This document shows, one piece after another, positions 54,645 through 64,000 of a stretch of DNA of 64,000 nucleotides (position 1 is its first letter; each line of letters opens with the position of its first letter). The notes under the pieces were generated by a model. It did not search any database. It was given only the letters and a program-made list of their open reading frames with translations, and was not told where the DNA came from. The position numbers and the translations under genes are program-made. Where the stretch lies: the NCBI RefSeq assembly GCF_024139115.2, contig NC_085141.1, positions 40,368,120-40,432,119 of the forward strand, written 5' to 3'. Source of the DNA: Armigeres subalbatus (Eukaryota > Arthropoda > Insecta > Diptera > Culicidae).

Positions 54645-57600
54645 TCAAGAGGCTTGGAAGCCTCCTTCTAGAGGCTTGAAAGCCTCCTTTCAAGAGGCCT
54701 GGAAGCCTCCTTTCAAGAGGCTCGGAAGCCTCCTTTCAAGAGGCTCGGAGCCTCCTTTCAAGAGGCTCAGAAGCCTCCTTTCAAGAGAGCTCAGAAGCCT
54801 CCTTTCAAGAGGCTCAGAAGCCTCCTTTCAAGAGGCTCAGAGCCTCCTTTCAAGAGGCTCAGGCCTCCTTTCAAGAGGCTCAGAAGCCTCCTTTCAAGAG
54901 GCTCAGAGCCTCCTTTCAAGAGGCTCAGAAGCCTCCTTTCAAGAGGCTCAGAAGCCTCCTTTCAAGAGGCTCAGAAGCCTCCTTTCAAGAGGCTCAGGCC
55001 TCCTTTCAAGAGGCTCAGAAGCCTCCTTTCAAGAGGCTCAGGCCTCCTTTCAAGAGGCTCAGAAGCCTCCTTTCAAGAGGCTCAGAGCCTCCTTTCAAGA
55101 GGCTCAGAGCCTCCTTTCAAGAGGCTCAGAAGCCTCCTTTCAAGAGGCTCAGAGCCTCCTTTCAAGAGGCCTGGAAGCCTCCTTTCAAGAGGCCTGGAAG
55201 CCTCCTTTCAAGAGGCCTGGAAGCCTCCTTTCAGAAGGGCTGGAAGCATCCTTTCAAGAGGCCTGGAGGCCTCCTTTCAAAAGGTCTGGAAACTTCCTTT
55301 CAAAGAGCCTGGAAACCTCCTTTCAAGAGGCCTGGACGCCTCCTTTCAAGAGGCCTGGAAGCCTCCTTTCAAGAGGCCTGGTAGCCTCCTTTCAAGAGGC
55401 CTGGTAGCCTCCTTTCAAGAGGCCTGGTAGCCTCCTTTCAAGAGACCTGGAAGCCTCCTTTCAAGAGGCCTGGAAGCCTCCTTTCAAGAGGCCTGGAAGC
55501 CTCCTTTCAAGAGGCCTGGAAGTCTCCTTTCAAGAGGTCTGGAAGCCTCCTTGCAAGGGGCCTGGAAACCTTCTTTCAAGAGGCTCAGAGCCTCCTTTCA
55601 AGAGGCCTGGAAGCCTCCTTTCAAGAGAGCCTGGAAGCCTCCTTTCAAGAGGCCTGGAAGCCTCCTTTCAAGAGGCCTGGAAGCCTCCTTTCAAGAGGCC
55701 TGGAAGCCTCCTTTCAAGAGGCCTGGAAGCCTCCTTTCAAGAGGCCTGGAAGCCTCCTTTCAAAGAGGCCTGGAAGCCTCCTTTCAAGAGGCCTGGAAGC
55801 CTCCTTTCAAGAGGCCTGGAAGCCTCCTTTCAAGAGGCCTGGAAGCCTCCTTTCAAGAGCCTGGAAGCCTCCTTTCAAGAGCCTGGAAGCCTTCTTTCAA
55901 GATGCCTGGAAGCCTCCTTTCAAGAGGCCTGGAAGCCTCCTTTCTAGAGGCCTGGAAGCCTCCTTTAAGAGAGCCTGGAAGCCTCCTTTCCAAGAGGCCT
56001 GGAAGCCTCCTTTCAAGAGGCCTGGAAGCCTCCTTTCAAGAGCCTGGAAGCCTCCTTTCCAAGAGGCCTGGAAGCCTCCTTTCAAGAGCCTCCTTTCAAG
56101 AGCTCAGAGCCTCCTTTCAGAGAGCTCAGAAGCCTCCTTTCAAGAGCTCAGAGCCTCCTTTCAAGAGGCTCAGAGCCTCCTTTCAAAGGCTCAGGCCTCC
56201 TTTCAAGGCTCAGAAGCCTCCTTTCAAGAGGCTCAGAGCCTCCTTTCAAGAGGCTCAGAGCCTCTTTTCAAGAGGCCTGGAAGCCTCCTTTCAAGAAGGG
56301 CTGGAAGCCTCCTTTCAAGAAGGGCTGGAAGCCTCCTTTCAAAAGGACTGGAAGCTTCCTTTCAAGAGGCCTGGAAGCCTCCTTTCAAGAGCCTGGAAGC
56401 CTCCTTTCAAGAGGCCTGGAAGCCTCCTTTCAAGAGGCCTGGAAGCCTCCTTTCAAGAGGCCTGGAAGCCTCCTTTCCAAGAGGCCTGGAAGCCTCCTTT
56501 CAAGAGGCCTGGAAGCCTCCTTTCAAGAGGCCTTGAAGCCTCCTTTCAAGAGACCTGGAAGCCTCCTTTCAAGAGGCCTGGAAGCCTCCTTTCAAGAGGC
56601 CTGGAAGTCTCCTTTCAAGAGGCCTGGAAGTCTCCTTTCAAGAGGCCTGGAAGCCTCCTTTCAAGAGGCCTGGAAGCCTCCTTTCAAGAGGCTCAGGCCT
56701 CCTTTCAAGACGCACAGAAGCCTCCTTTCAAGAGGCCTGGAAGCCTCCTTTCAAGAGGCCTGGAAGCCTCCTTTCAAGAGGCCTGGAAGCCTCCTTTCAA
56801 GAGGCCTGGAAGCCTCCTTTCAAGAGGCCTGGAAGCCTCCTTTCAAGAGGCCTGGAAGCCTCCTTTCAAGAGGCCTGGAAGCCTCCTTTCAAGAGGCCTG
56901 GAAGCCTCCTTTCAAGAGGCCTGGAAGCCTCCTTTCAAGAGGCCTGGAAGCCGCCTTTAAAGAGGCTCAGGCCTCCTTTCAAGAGGCCTGGAAGCCTTTT
57001 TTCAAGAGACCGGGAAGCCTCCTTTCAAGAGGCCTGGAAGCCTCCTTTCTAGAGGCCTGGAAGCCTCCTTTTAAGAGGCCTGGAAGCCTCCTTTCAAGAG
57101 GCCTGGAAGCCTCCTTTCAAGAGGCCTGGAAGCCTCCTTTCAAGAGGCCTGGAAGCCTCCTTTCAAGAGGCCTGGAAGCCTCCTTTCAAGAGGCTCAGAG
57201 CCTCCTTTCAAGAGGCTCAGGCCTCCTTTCAAGAGGCTCAGGAAGCCTCCTTTCAAGAGGCTCAGAAGCCTCCTTTCAAGAGGCTCAGGCCTCCTTTCAA
57301 GAGGCTCAGAGCCTCCTTTCAAGAGGCTCAGAGCCTCCTTTCAAGAGGCTCAGAAGCCTCCTTTCAAGAGCTCAAGCCTCCTTTCAAGAGCTCAGAGCCT
57401 CCTTTCAAGAGGCTCAGAGCCTCCTTTCAAGAGGCTCAGAGCCTCCTTTCAAGAGGCTCAGAAGCCTCCTTTCAAGAGGCTCAGAAGCCTCCTTTCAAGA
57501 GCTCAAGCCTCCTTTCAAGAGGCTCAGAAGCCTCCTTTCAAGAGCTCAAGCCTCCTTTCAAGAGGCTCAGAGCCTCCTTTCAAGAGGCTCAGAGCCTCCT

Positions 57601-60600
57601 TTCAAGAGCTCAGAAGCCTCCTTTCAAGAGGCTCAGAAGCCTCCTTTCAAGAGGCTCAGAGCCTCCTTTCAAGAGGCTCAGAGCCTCCTTTCAAGAGAGC
57701 TCAGGAAGCCTCCTTTCAAGAGGCTCAGAAGCCTCCTTTCAAGAGGCTCAGAGCCTCCTTTCAAGAGGCTCAGAGCCTCCTTTCAAGAGGCTCAGAGCCT
57801 CCTTTCAAGAGGCTCAGAAGCCTCCTTTCAAGAGGCTCAGAGCCTCCTTTCAAGAGGCTCAGAGCCTCCTTTCAAGAGGCTCAGGCCTCCTTTCAAGAGG
57901 CTCAGGCCTCCTTTCAAGAGGCTCAGAAGCCTCCTTTCAAGAGGCTCAGAGCCTCCTTTCAAGAGCTCAGAAGCCTCCTTTCAAAGAGGCTCCAGAAGCC
58001 TCCTTTCAAGAGGCTCAGAAGCCTCCTTTCAAGAGGCTCAGAGCCTCCTTTCAAGAGGCTCAGAAGCCTCCTTTCAAGAGGCTCAGGCCTCCTTTCAAGA
58101 GGCTCAGAGCCTCCTTTCAAGAGGCTCAGAAGCCTCCTTTCAAGAGGCTCAGGGCCTCCTTTCAAGAGGCTCAGGAAGCCTCCTTTCAAGAGGCTCAGAA
58201 GCCTCCTTTCAAGAGGCTCTGGAAGCCTCCTTTCAAGAAGGCCTGGAAGCCTCCTTTCAAGAGGCTCAGAGCCTCCTTTCAAGAGGCTCAGAAGCCTCCT
58301 TTCAAGAGGCTCAGAGCCTCCTTTCAAGAGGCTCAGGCCTCCTTTCAAGAGGCTCAGAAGCCTCCTTTCAAGAGGCTCAGAGCCTCCTTTCAAGAGCTCA
58401 GAAGCCTCCTTTCAAGAGGCTCAGGCCTCCTTTCAAGAGGCTCAGAAGCCTCCTTTCAAGAGGCTCAGAAGCCTCCTTTCAAGAGCTCAGGCCTCCTTTC
58501 AAGAGGCTCAGAGCCTCCTTTCAAGAGGCTCAGAGCCTCCTTTCAAGAGCTCAGAGCCTCCTTTCAAGAGGCTCAGGAAGCCTCCTTTCAAGAGGCTCAG
58601 AAGCCTCCTTTCAAGAGGCTCAGAAGCCTCCTTTCAAGAGGCTCAGAAGCCTCCTTTCAAGAGGCTCAGAGCCTCCTTTCAAGAGGCTCAGAAGCCTCCT
58701 TTCAAGAGGCTCAGAAGCCTCCTTTCAAGAGGCTCAGGCCTCCTTTCAAGAGGCTCAGGCCTCCTTTCAAGAGGCTCAGAAGCCTCCTTTCAAGAGGCTC
58801 AGAGCCTCCTTTCAAGAGGCTCAGGCCTCCTTTCAAGAGGCTCAGAAGCCTCCTTTCAAGAGGCTCAGGAAGCCTCCTTTCAAGAGGCTCAGAAGCCTCC
58901 TTTCAAGAGGCTCAGAGCCTCCTTTCAAGAGGCTCAGGCCTCCTTTCAAGAGCTCAGGAAGCCTCCTTTCAAGAGCTCAGAGCCTCCTTTCAAGAGGCTC
59001 AGGCCTCCTTTCAAGAGGCTCAGGCCTCCTTTCAAGAGGCTCAGAAGCCTCCTTTCAAGAGCTCAGAAGCCTCCTTTCAAGAGAGCTCAGAGCCTCCTTT
59101 CAAGAGGCTCAGAGCCTCCTTTCAAGAGGCTCAGAAGCCTCCTTTCCAAGAGGCTCAGAAGCCTCCTTTCAAGAGGCTCAGGAAGCCTCCTTTCAAGAGG
59201 CTCAGAAGCCTCCTTTCAAGAGCTCAGAAGCCTCCTTTCAAGAGCTCAGAAGCCTCCTTTCAAGAGGCTCAGAGCCTCCTTTCAAGAAACTCAGAGCCTC
59301 CTTTCAAAGAGAGCTCAGAAGCCTCCTTTCAAGAGGCTCAGAAGCCTCCTTTCAAGAGAGCTCAGAAGCCTCCTTTCAGAGGCTCAGAGCCTCCTTTCAA
59401 GAGGCTCAGAAGCCTCCTTTCAAGAGGCTCAGGCCTCCTTTCAAGAGGCTCAGAGCCTCCTTTCAAGAGAGCTCAGAAGCCTCCTTTCAAGAGGCTCAGA
59501 AGCCTCCTTTCAAGAGGCTCAGGCCTCCTTTCAAGAGAGGCTCAGGAAGCCTCCTTTCAAGAGGCTCAGAAGCCTCCTTTCAAGAGGCTCAGGCCTCCTT
59601 TCAAGGCTCAGGCCTCCTTTCAAGAGGCTCAGAGCCTCCTTTCAAGAGGCTCAGAGCCTCCTTTCAAGAGCTCAGAAGCCTCCTTTCAAGAGAGCTCAGG
59701 AAGCCTCCTTTCCAAGAGGCTCAGGGCCTCCTTTCAAGAGAGCTCAGGAAGCCTCCTTTCAAGAGGCTCAGAAGCCTCCTTTCAAGAGGCTCAGAGCCTC
59801 CTTTCAAGAGGCTCAGAAGCCTCCTTTCAAGAGAGCTCAGAAGCCTCCCTTTCAAAAGGCTCAGAAGCCTCCTTTCAAGAGAGCTCAGAGCCTCCTTTCA
59901 AGAGGCTCAGAAGCCTCCTTTCAAGAGGCTCAAGCCTCCTTTCAGAAGCTCAGAAGCCTCCTTTCAAGAGGCTCAGAAGCCTCCTTTCAAGAGGCTCAGG
60001 CCTCCTTTCAAGAGGCTCAGAAGCCTCCTTTCAAAGAGCTCAGAAGCCTCCTTTCAAGAGGCTCAGAGCCTCCTTTCAAGAGGCTCAGAAGCCTCCTTTC
60101 AAGAGGCTCAGAAGCCTCCTTTCAAAAGAGCTCAGAGCCTCCTTTCAAGAGGCTCAGAAGCCTCCTTTCAAGAGGCTCAAGCCTCCTTTCAGAGAGCTCA
60201 GAGCCTCCTTTCAAGAGGCTCAGAAGCCTCCTTTCAAGAGGCTCAGAAGCCTCCTTTCAAAGAGGCTCAGAAGCCTCCTTTCAAGAGAGCTCAGAGCCTC
60301 CTTTCAAGAGGCTCAGAAGCCTCCTTTAAAGAAGGCTCAGAAGCCTCCTTTCAAAGAGCTCAGAAGCCTCCTTTCAAGAGCTCGAGCCTCCTTTCAGAAA
60401 GGCTCAGAAGCCTCCTTTCAAGAGAGCTCAGAAGCCTCCTTTCAAGAAACTCAGAGCCTCCTTTCAAGAGGCTCAGAAGCCTCCTTTCAAGAGGCTCAGA
60501 AGCCTCCTTTCAAGAGGCTCCAGCCTCCTTTCAAGAGGCTCAGAAGCCTCCTTTCAAGAAGCTCAGAGCCTCCTTTCAAGAGGCTCAGAAGCCTCCTTTC

Positions 60601-61224
60601 AAGAGGCTCAGAAGCCTCCTTTCAAGAGAGGCTCAGAGCCTCCTTTCAAGAGGCTCAGAAGCCTCCTTTCAAGAAGGCTCAGAAGCCTCCTTTCAAGAAG
60701 GCTCAGAAGCCTCCTTTCAAGAGGCTCAGAGCCTCCTTTCCAAGAGGCTCAGAAGCCTCCTTTCAAGAGCTCAGAGCCTCCTTTCAAGAGCTCAGAGCCT
60801 CCTTTCAAGAAGGCTCAGAAGCCTCCTTTCCAAGAGGCTCAGAGCCTCCTTTCAAGAGGCTCAGAGCCTCCTTTCAAGAGAGGCTCAGAAGCCTCCTTTC
60901 AAGAGGCTCAGAGCCTCCTTTCAAGAGCTCAAGCCTCCTTTAAAGAGCTCAGAAGCCTCCTTTAAAAGGCTCAAAGCCTCCTTTCAAGAGGCTCAGAGCC
61001 TCCTTTCAAGAGGCTCAGAAGCCTCCTTTAAAGAAGGCTCAGAAGCCTCCTTTCAAGAGGCTCAGAAGCCTCCTTTCAAGAGGCTCAGAAGCCTCCTTTC
61101 AAGAGGCTCAGAGCCTTCTTTCAAGAGGCTCAGAAGCCTCCTTTCAAGAGGCTCCAGAGCCTCCTTTCAAGAGAGCTCAGAAGCCTCCTTTCAAGAGGCT
61201 CGGAAGCCTCCTTTCAAGAGGCTC
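54645..61224 (+). repeat. 6.6-kb tandem array of 21-23-bp palindromic units
   Basis: About 290 units of four main forms: GAGGCCTGGAAGCCTCC+TTTCAA (23 bp), GAGGCTCAGAAGCCTCC+TTTCAA (23 bp), and 22- and 21-bp forms with GAGGCTCAGAGCCTC or GAGGCTCAGGCCTC. GAGGC and GCCTC make each unit a small inverted repeat. Forms are zoned: CTCAG forms at about 54760-55150, CCTGG forms to about 56090, CTCAG forms to about 56270, CCTGG forms to about 57185, then CTCAG forms to the end. Unit length changes shift the frame, yet the units carry no stop on the plus strand, so false frames reach 1,567 codons (56533-61236, SLLSRGSEASFQEAQKPPF-type repeats). I do not regard this as a gene. Confidence 0.95.
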
Positions 61225-61319
61225 CCATACAAATGAAGCATACATTTCTGCATCACTCGGGAACTAATCGAAGAATTAATAAATTTTAGGCGAAACAAAG
61301 TTCGTCGGGTCTGCTAGTA
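61225..61319 (-). mobile_element. RTE-type element end bordering the array
   Basis: On the minus strand it starts TACTAGCAGACCCGACGAAC, continues TTTGTTTCGCC and reaches CATTTGTATGGGAGCCTC, where the array begins. This is the start of a widespread insect repeat that I associate with RTE-type 3' fragments. The last unit of the array is continuous with its GGGAGCCTCTTGAAAGG segment. Confidence 0.65.
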
Positions 61320-62074
61320 GGTAAAAAAATAAAATTTTACCAACAAATTGATAATATCATTGGGAAAATAACCAAGGAAGTAACGCCGATCGAACGAGCC
61401 TGAACAACCAGCCCAATAATGTATAATAATGTTAGTGTTGGTTCCTTAAAACTAACAAAATTGTATAAAAATCATGAAAATTGTATTAAAGCCATGATTT
61501 CGGCTCCGTAACGTCTCACGGCAAATGAGCCTTCCAAATAAACAATAGATTTAAAAAAATAATAAATAATCAAATAAATTGGATTAAAACACCTCATTTT
61601 TTTAGAAGATCATTTCACTAATGTAAGTGGTATGAAATCTTATGTTTGCCCTTTCGAAGAGGTATTTTTGAACACAAAACAATATAGAAAAGAAAACCTG
61701 TTTCGAATTATGTAAATTGCTATCGATATTATGTTCAGAAGCTGACATTCAATCGAATACTGGAATGATATTGAACGCTAATTCCGCTCAGTCGTGGTTA
61801 TCAATTTTGAATTTTCTAAGCCTGTGTATTTTTATCTTTATACAGAAAAGTTGATAACATTCCCAACCCGTAATTTCTAAATCAAACTGGAATTCAAATC
61901 TAGTATTATCTGCATGATCTGCTTTTATAGTCAAGTTTCTTATCGGTAATATTTTTTGTAATATTTTTTCTCAAATTGCTTTATGTTTCCTACAATCAGA
62001 GGTATTTTATACCCCGTGCCAATTCTTTATTTCTTGATGTTCATCGAATATTGGTTTTTAGTGTGTCTATAAAT
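61320..62074. other. Unassigned AT-rich DNA
   Basis: No gene or recognisable repeat. Confidence 0.4.
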
Positions 62075-62215
62075 TATAATCGTGTAAGCCTCATGATATA
62101 CGAAATACAAAAATTGTACCCGTGGCTTAGGAACTTAGTAGTTTATAACTGTGGATCAGCTTTTTGAACACTAAGCTGCAACTGAGTAGTATAGGCTAAG
62201 GACGGGAATAAAGCC
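62075..62215 (+). mobile_element. Feilai-type SINE, 3' part, diverged
   Basis: TCGTGTAAGCCTCATGATAT, then GGCTTAGGAACTTAGTAG, TTTATAACTGTGGATCAGC and GAACACTAAGCTGCAACTG follow the order of the Feilai body. The tRNA head is missing. Confidence 0.6.
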
Positions 62216-64000
62216 CAACTGTCCAAATAAATTTAATTTATGCGTATTGCATATGTAGCGTTAACTGATTTAAGCCCTCAGTACACTGTTTATCATGATG
62301 ACAAATATTTGTCAAGTGGTGGCGGTGCGGTGGAATGAAGCACGTGGAAAAAGGCCTTCTGTAAATATGTGGTGGCAAGCCATGAATTTTCATGGAAAAT
62401 TAAGTACGAATATAGAGGTTGTAGTAAGTAGGCTGTGGTGCCGTCTGTCCGGTTGCTTGGTGACGGAAAATTTTCAGCTACCGTCATCCATGGTCAAGTA
62501 GCTCACCGGGTTTAAAACTTGCTTTATGAATTTTCCTTATATAGATTCGTAAATCTAATGAGATCTTTTTGGTTATTTTTTGTTTTAATATTTTCCAGTC
62601 TTTTTTCACCTTCTAATTATGAAAATGTTTCGTCAACATTTTATTAAATTGACACTCATATTACTAATTCTGTTAAAAATTAATTTAAATATTTTCGTTT
62701 CTCTGTGATTTTAATACAATAATGCACAACTACCCCCCACTTAACAATAACTTGGGGAATATAACGAAAGGCAGTTTGCAAACAGAACACGCTCCGTTGG
62801 TACACAGCGAAAGATTTTTATGATAAGCTTCTTCTGGACGAGAAGATATGGCTTTTCCAGTCGTAGAATCTCACGAACGAGAAATAGTTTGCCGTCTTGC
62901 TCATAAAAAGCATACTTCTGTAGTCGTTGAGAAGAATGAATTGTTTCCTATTGGTACATACATATAAACATATAGTTATCTTCGTTTCTGTCATATCTTA
63001 ATAGACAGTATAAGCACAAAACTAATGAAAAATATGTTAGCATTAGATGTGAGCTAAATAAATAAATGTTCGCGTTAAATATGAATTAGATCCAATATCA
63101 AGGGCGTTGCATTTTTTTTATTATGTCTTCTCACAGATTAGGATAAATTGGTAAAAGGTTCAATGACGTAAAACGCTGAACAATAAAGTCAAAAGATGTG
63201 CTCAATCACATATTATCGTTTCTAACTGAATTCTATATCCTATCTTCACAATCACTTTCTTTTTACTATTTTCTTTGCGCATACTGCATTGGCCAAATGT
63301 GCCGTTTTTGGCTGACGAAACGGCAGTGAACCTTCTGAGCGAAGAGCACGCTCTTTGGCGGCAGCGCTATTGCAGACACTTGCCTCGAATCAATGTCGAA
63401 ATCGTGACCCTTTTTCGCAGTTAAAATCAAGACGTTCTCGATTGATAACGGCTCTTCTCTTGCTGTGCTTTTAAAGCTGCCAGATGCATTCTCGGCGAGA
63501 ATCCGCCATTCGCTTGGCAGATTAGTTATATATTGTGAACGGATCTTATCAATAAATTTGATCTGTTACCTCATTTTAAGATGCTGTTTGTTGAAATCGA
63601 GCAATGTAAACCATTTCGAAATACATAAATGTTTTTTGTTTCAAGCGTTTCACGGCAAGTCATGCGGCGCCATTCATCCTCGTTGCGCTGTCATGTGATA
63701 TGGGGCAGCATGGTACTCCATCTGCGGCTGGGCATTTTCTCCGCTGCTACTTCGCGAAGCAAAAATTGATTCAGCAAAAAAAATGTACAGAAACGAATGT
63801 GACAGCTGTCAGGCAGAATTATGCGAACCGTTCGTCAGCCACCGTTGTACATATCTGGCGAAGAATATTCGAGCTGCAACAACGGGCGGCGTTCAGCTCA
63901 AGACAAATAACAAACGAAAGTAAAGTAATCACGTGCATTTTTTGCTCTGTTTGCGCGCCGCCCACTCACTGTGGAGGTGGTTCGCGCTTTCGTGCCACTT
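62216..64000. other. Unassigned DNA to the window end
   Basis: No gene recognised. Composition rises in GC from about 63290, with several CpG-rich stretches to the end of the window. Frames are short (at most 77 codons) and lack domains. A host gene may begin beyond the edge, but nothing here shows it. Confidence 0.3.

Noticed and set aside
55551..56960. Open frame of 469 codons, and the neighbouring 243-codon frame at 54676-55407
   Set aside because: Same array, other frames. The overlap of several open frames is expected from the repeat and is not evidence of coding.
54645..61224. CRISPR array
   Set aside because: Regular short repeats are present, but there are no unique spacers, neighbouring units are nearly identical, and the DNA is eukaryotic.
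56533..61236. Open frame of 1,567 codons with SLLSRGSEASFQEAQ-like repeats
   Set aside because: It is the translation of the tandem array. Units of 21, 22 and 23 bp shift the frame constantly, and the frame stays open only because the unit has no stop on this strand. No fixed protein repeat is preserved.
1..64000. Endogenous viral element
   Set aside because: Mosquito genomes often carry such copies, so I looked for virus-like reading frames, but none of the translated frames resembles a viral polymerase, capsid or glycoprotein.

Overview
The window looks like chromosomal DNA of a culicine mosquito, most probably Aedes. The main evidence is several copies of a tRNA-derived SINE that I recognise as the Aedes Feilai type, a Jockey-clade non-LTR retrotransposon with mosquito-like proteins, and a dense, layered population of short inverted-repeat elements (MITEs) in AT-rich DNA. 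I see no ordinary host protein-coding gene that can be named, no LTR retrotransposon, no bacterial gene organisation and nothing that looks like an integrated virus. Most open frames in the window are by-products of simple or tandem repeats.

Layout. 0-2.2 kb: a foldback element with GGCCGAATG-type ends, carrying a SINE and a long polypurine tract, then a palindromic MITE and an AT-rich foldback. 2.2-6 kb: mostly unassigned DNA. 6.06-10.2 kb: a complete-length Jockey-clade retrotransposon on the minus strand with a 14-bp target-site duplication, an intact ORF1 and a broken ORF2. 10.5-12.2 kb: two MITEs and a long AT-rich foldback. 13-13.7 kb: a 24-bp minisatellite. 14.6-15.1 kb: a SINE with a well-preserved tRNA-Ile-like head and a perfect 22-bp duplication. 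15.2-26.4 kb: unassigned DNA with SINEs, a few weak exon-like pieces and GC-rich islands. 26.6-29.8 kb: a 3.3-kb unit with inverted-repeat arms of about 430 bp around a decayed gene of an unnamed protein family. 30.8-35.2 kb: one CR1/L2-like LINE split by a 2.6-kb inverted-repeat transposon that itself holds an RTE-type fragment and a 248-bp MITE. 36.6-47.5 kb: nested MITEs flanked by TA, a second foldback element, a LINE remnant cut by an 87-bp palindrome, and microsatellites. 48.6-50.9 kb: tRNA-like sequences, an old inverted copy of the array described next, and a third foldback element whose arms are 17-bp tandem repeats. 54.6-61.2 kb: a 6.6-kb array of 21-23-bp partly palindromic units, bordered on both sides by pieces of RTE-type retrotransposons. 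61.3-64 kb: unassigned DNA and a diverged SINE.

No pathway or operon-like cooperation is visible. The history is one of repeated insertion and tandem expansion. The items most worth following are the 6.6-kb array with its retroelement borders, the foldback family, the unnamed-protein unit at 26.6-29.8 kb, and the exactly spaced internal promoter of the Jockey element. Coordinates of diverged repeats were read by eye and may be off by a few bases.
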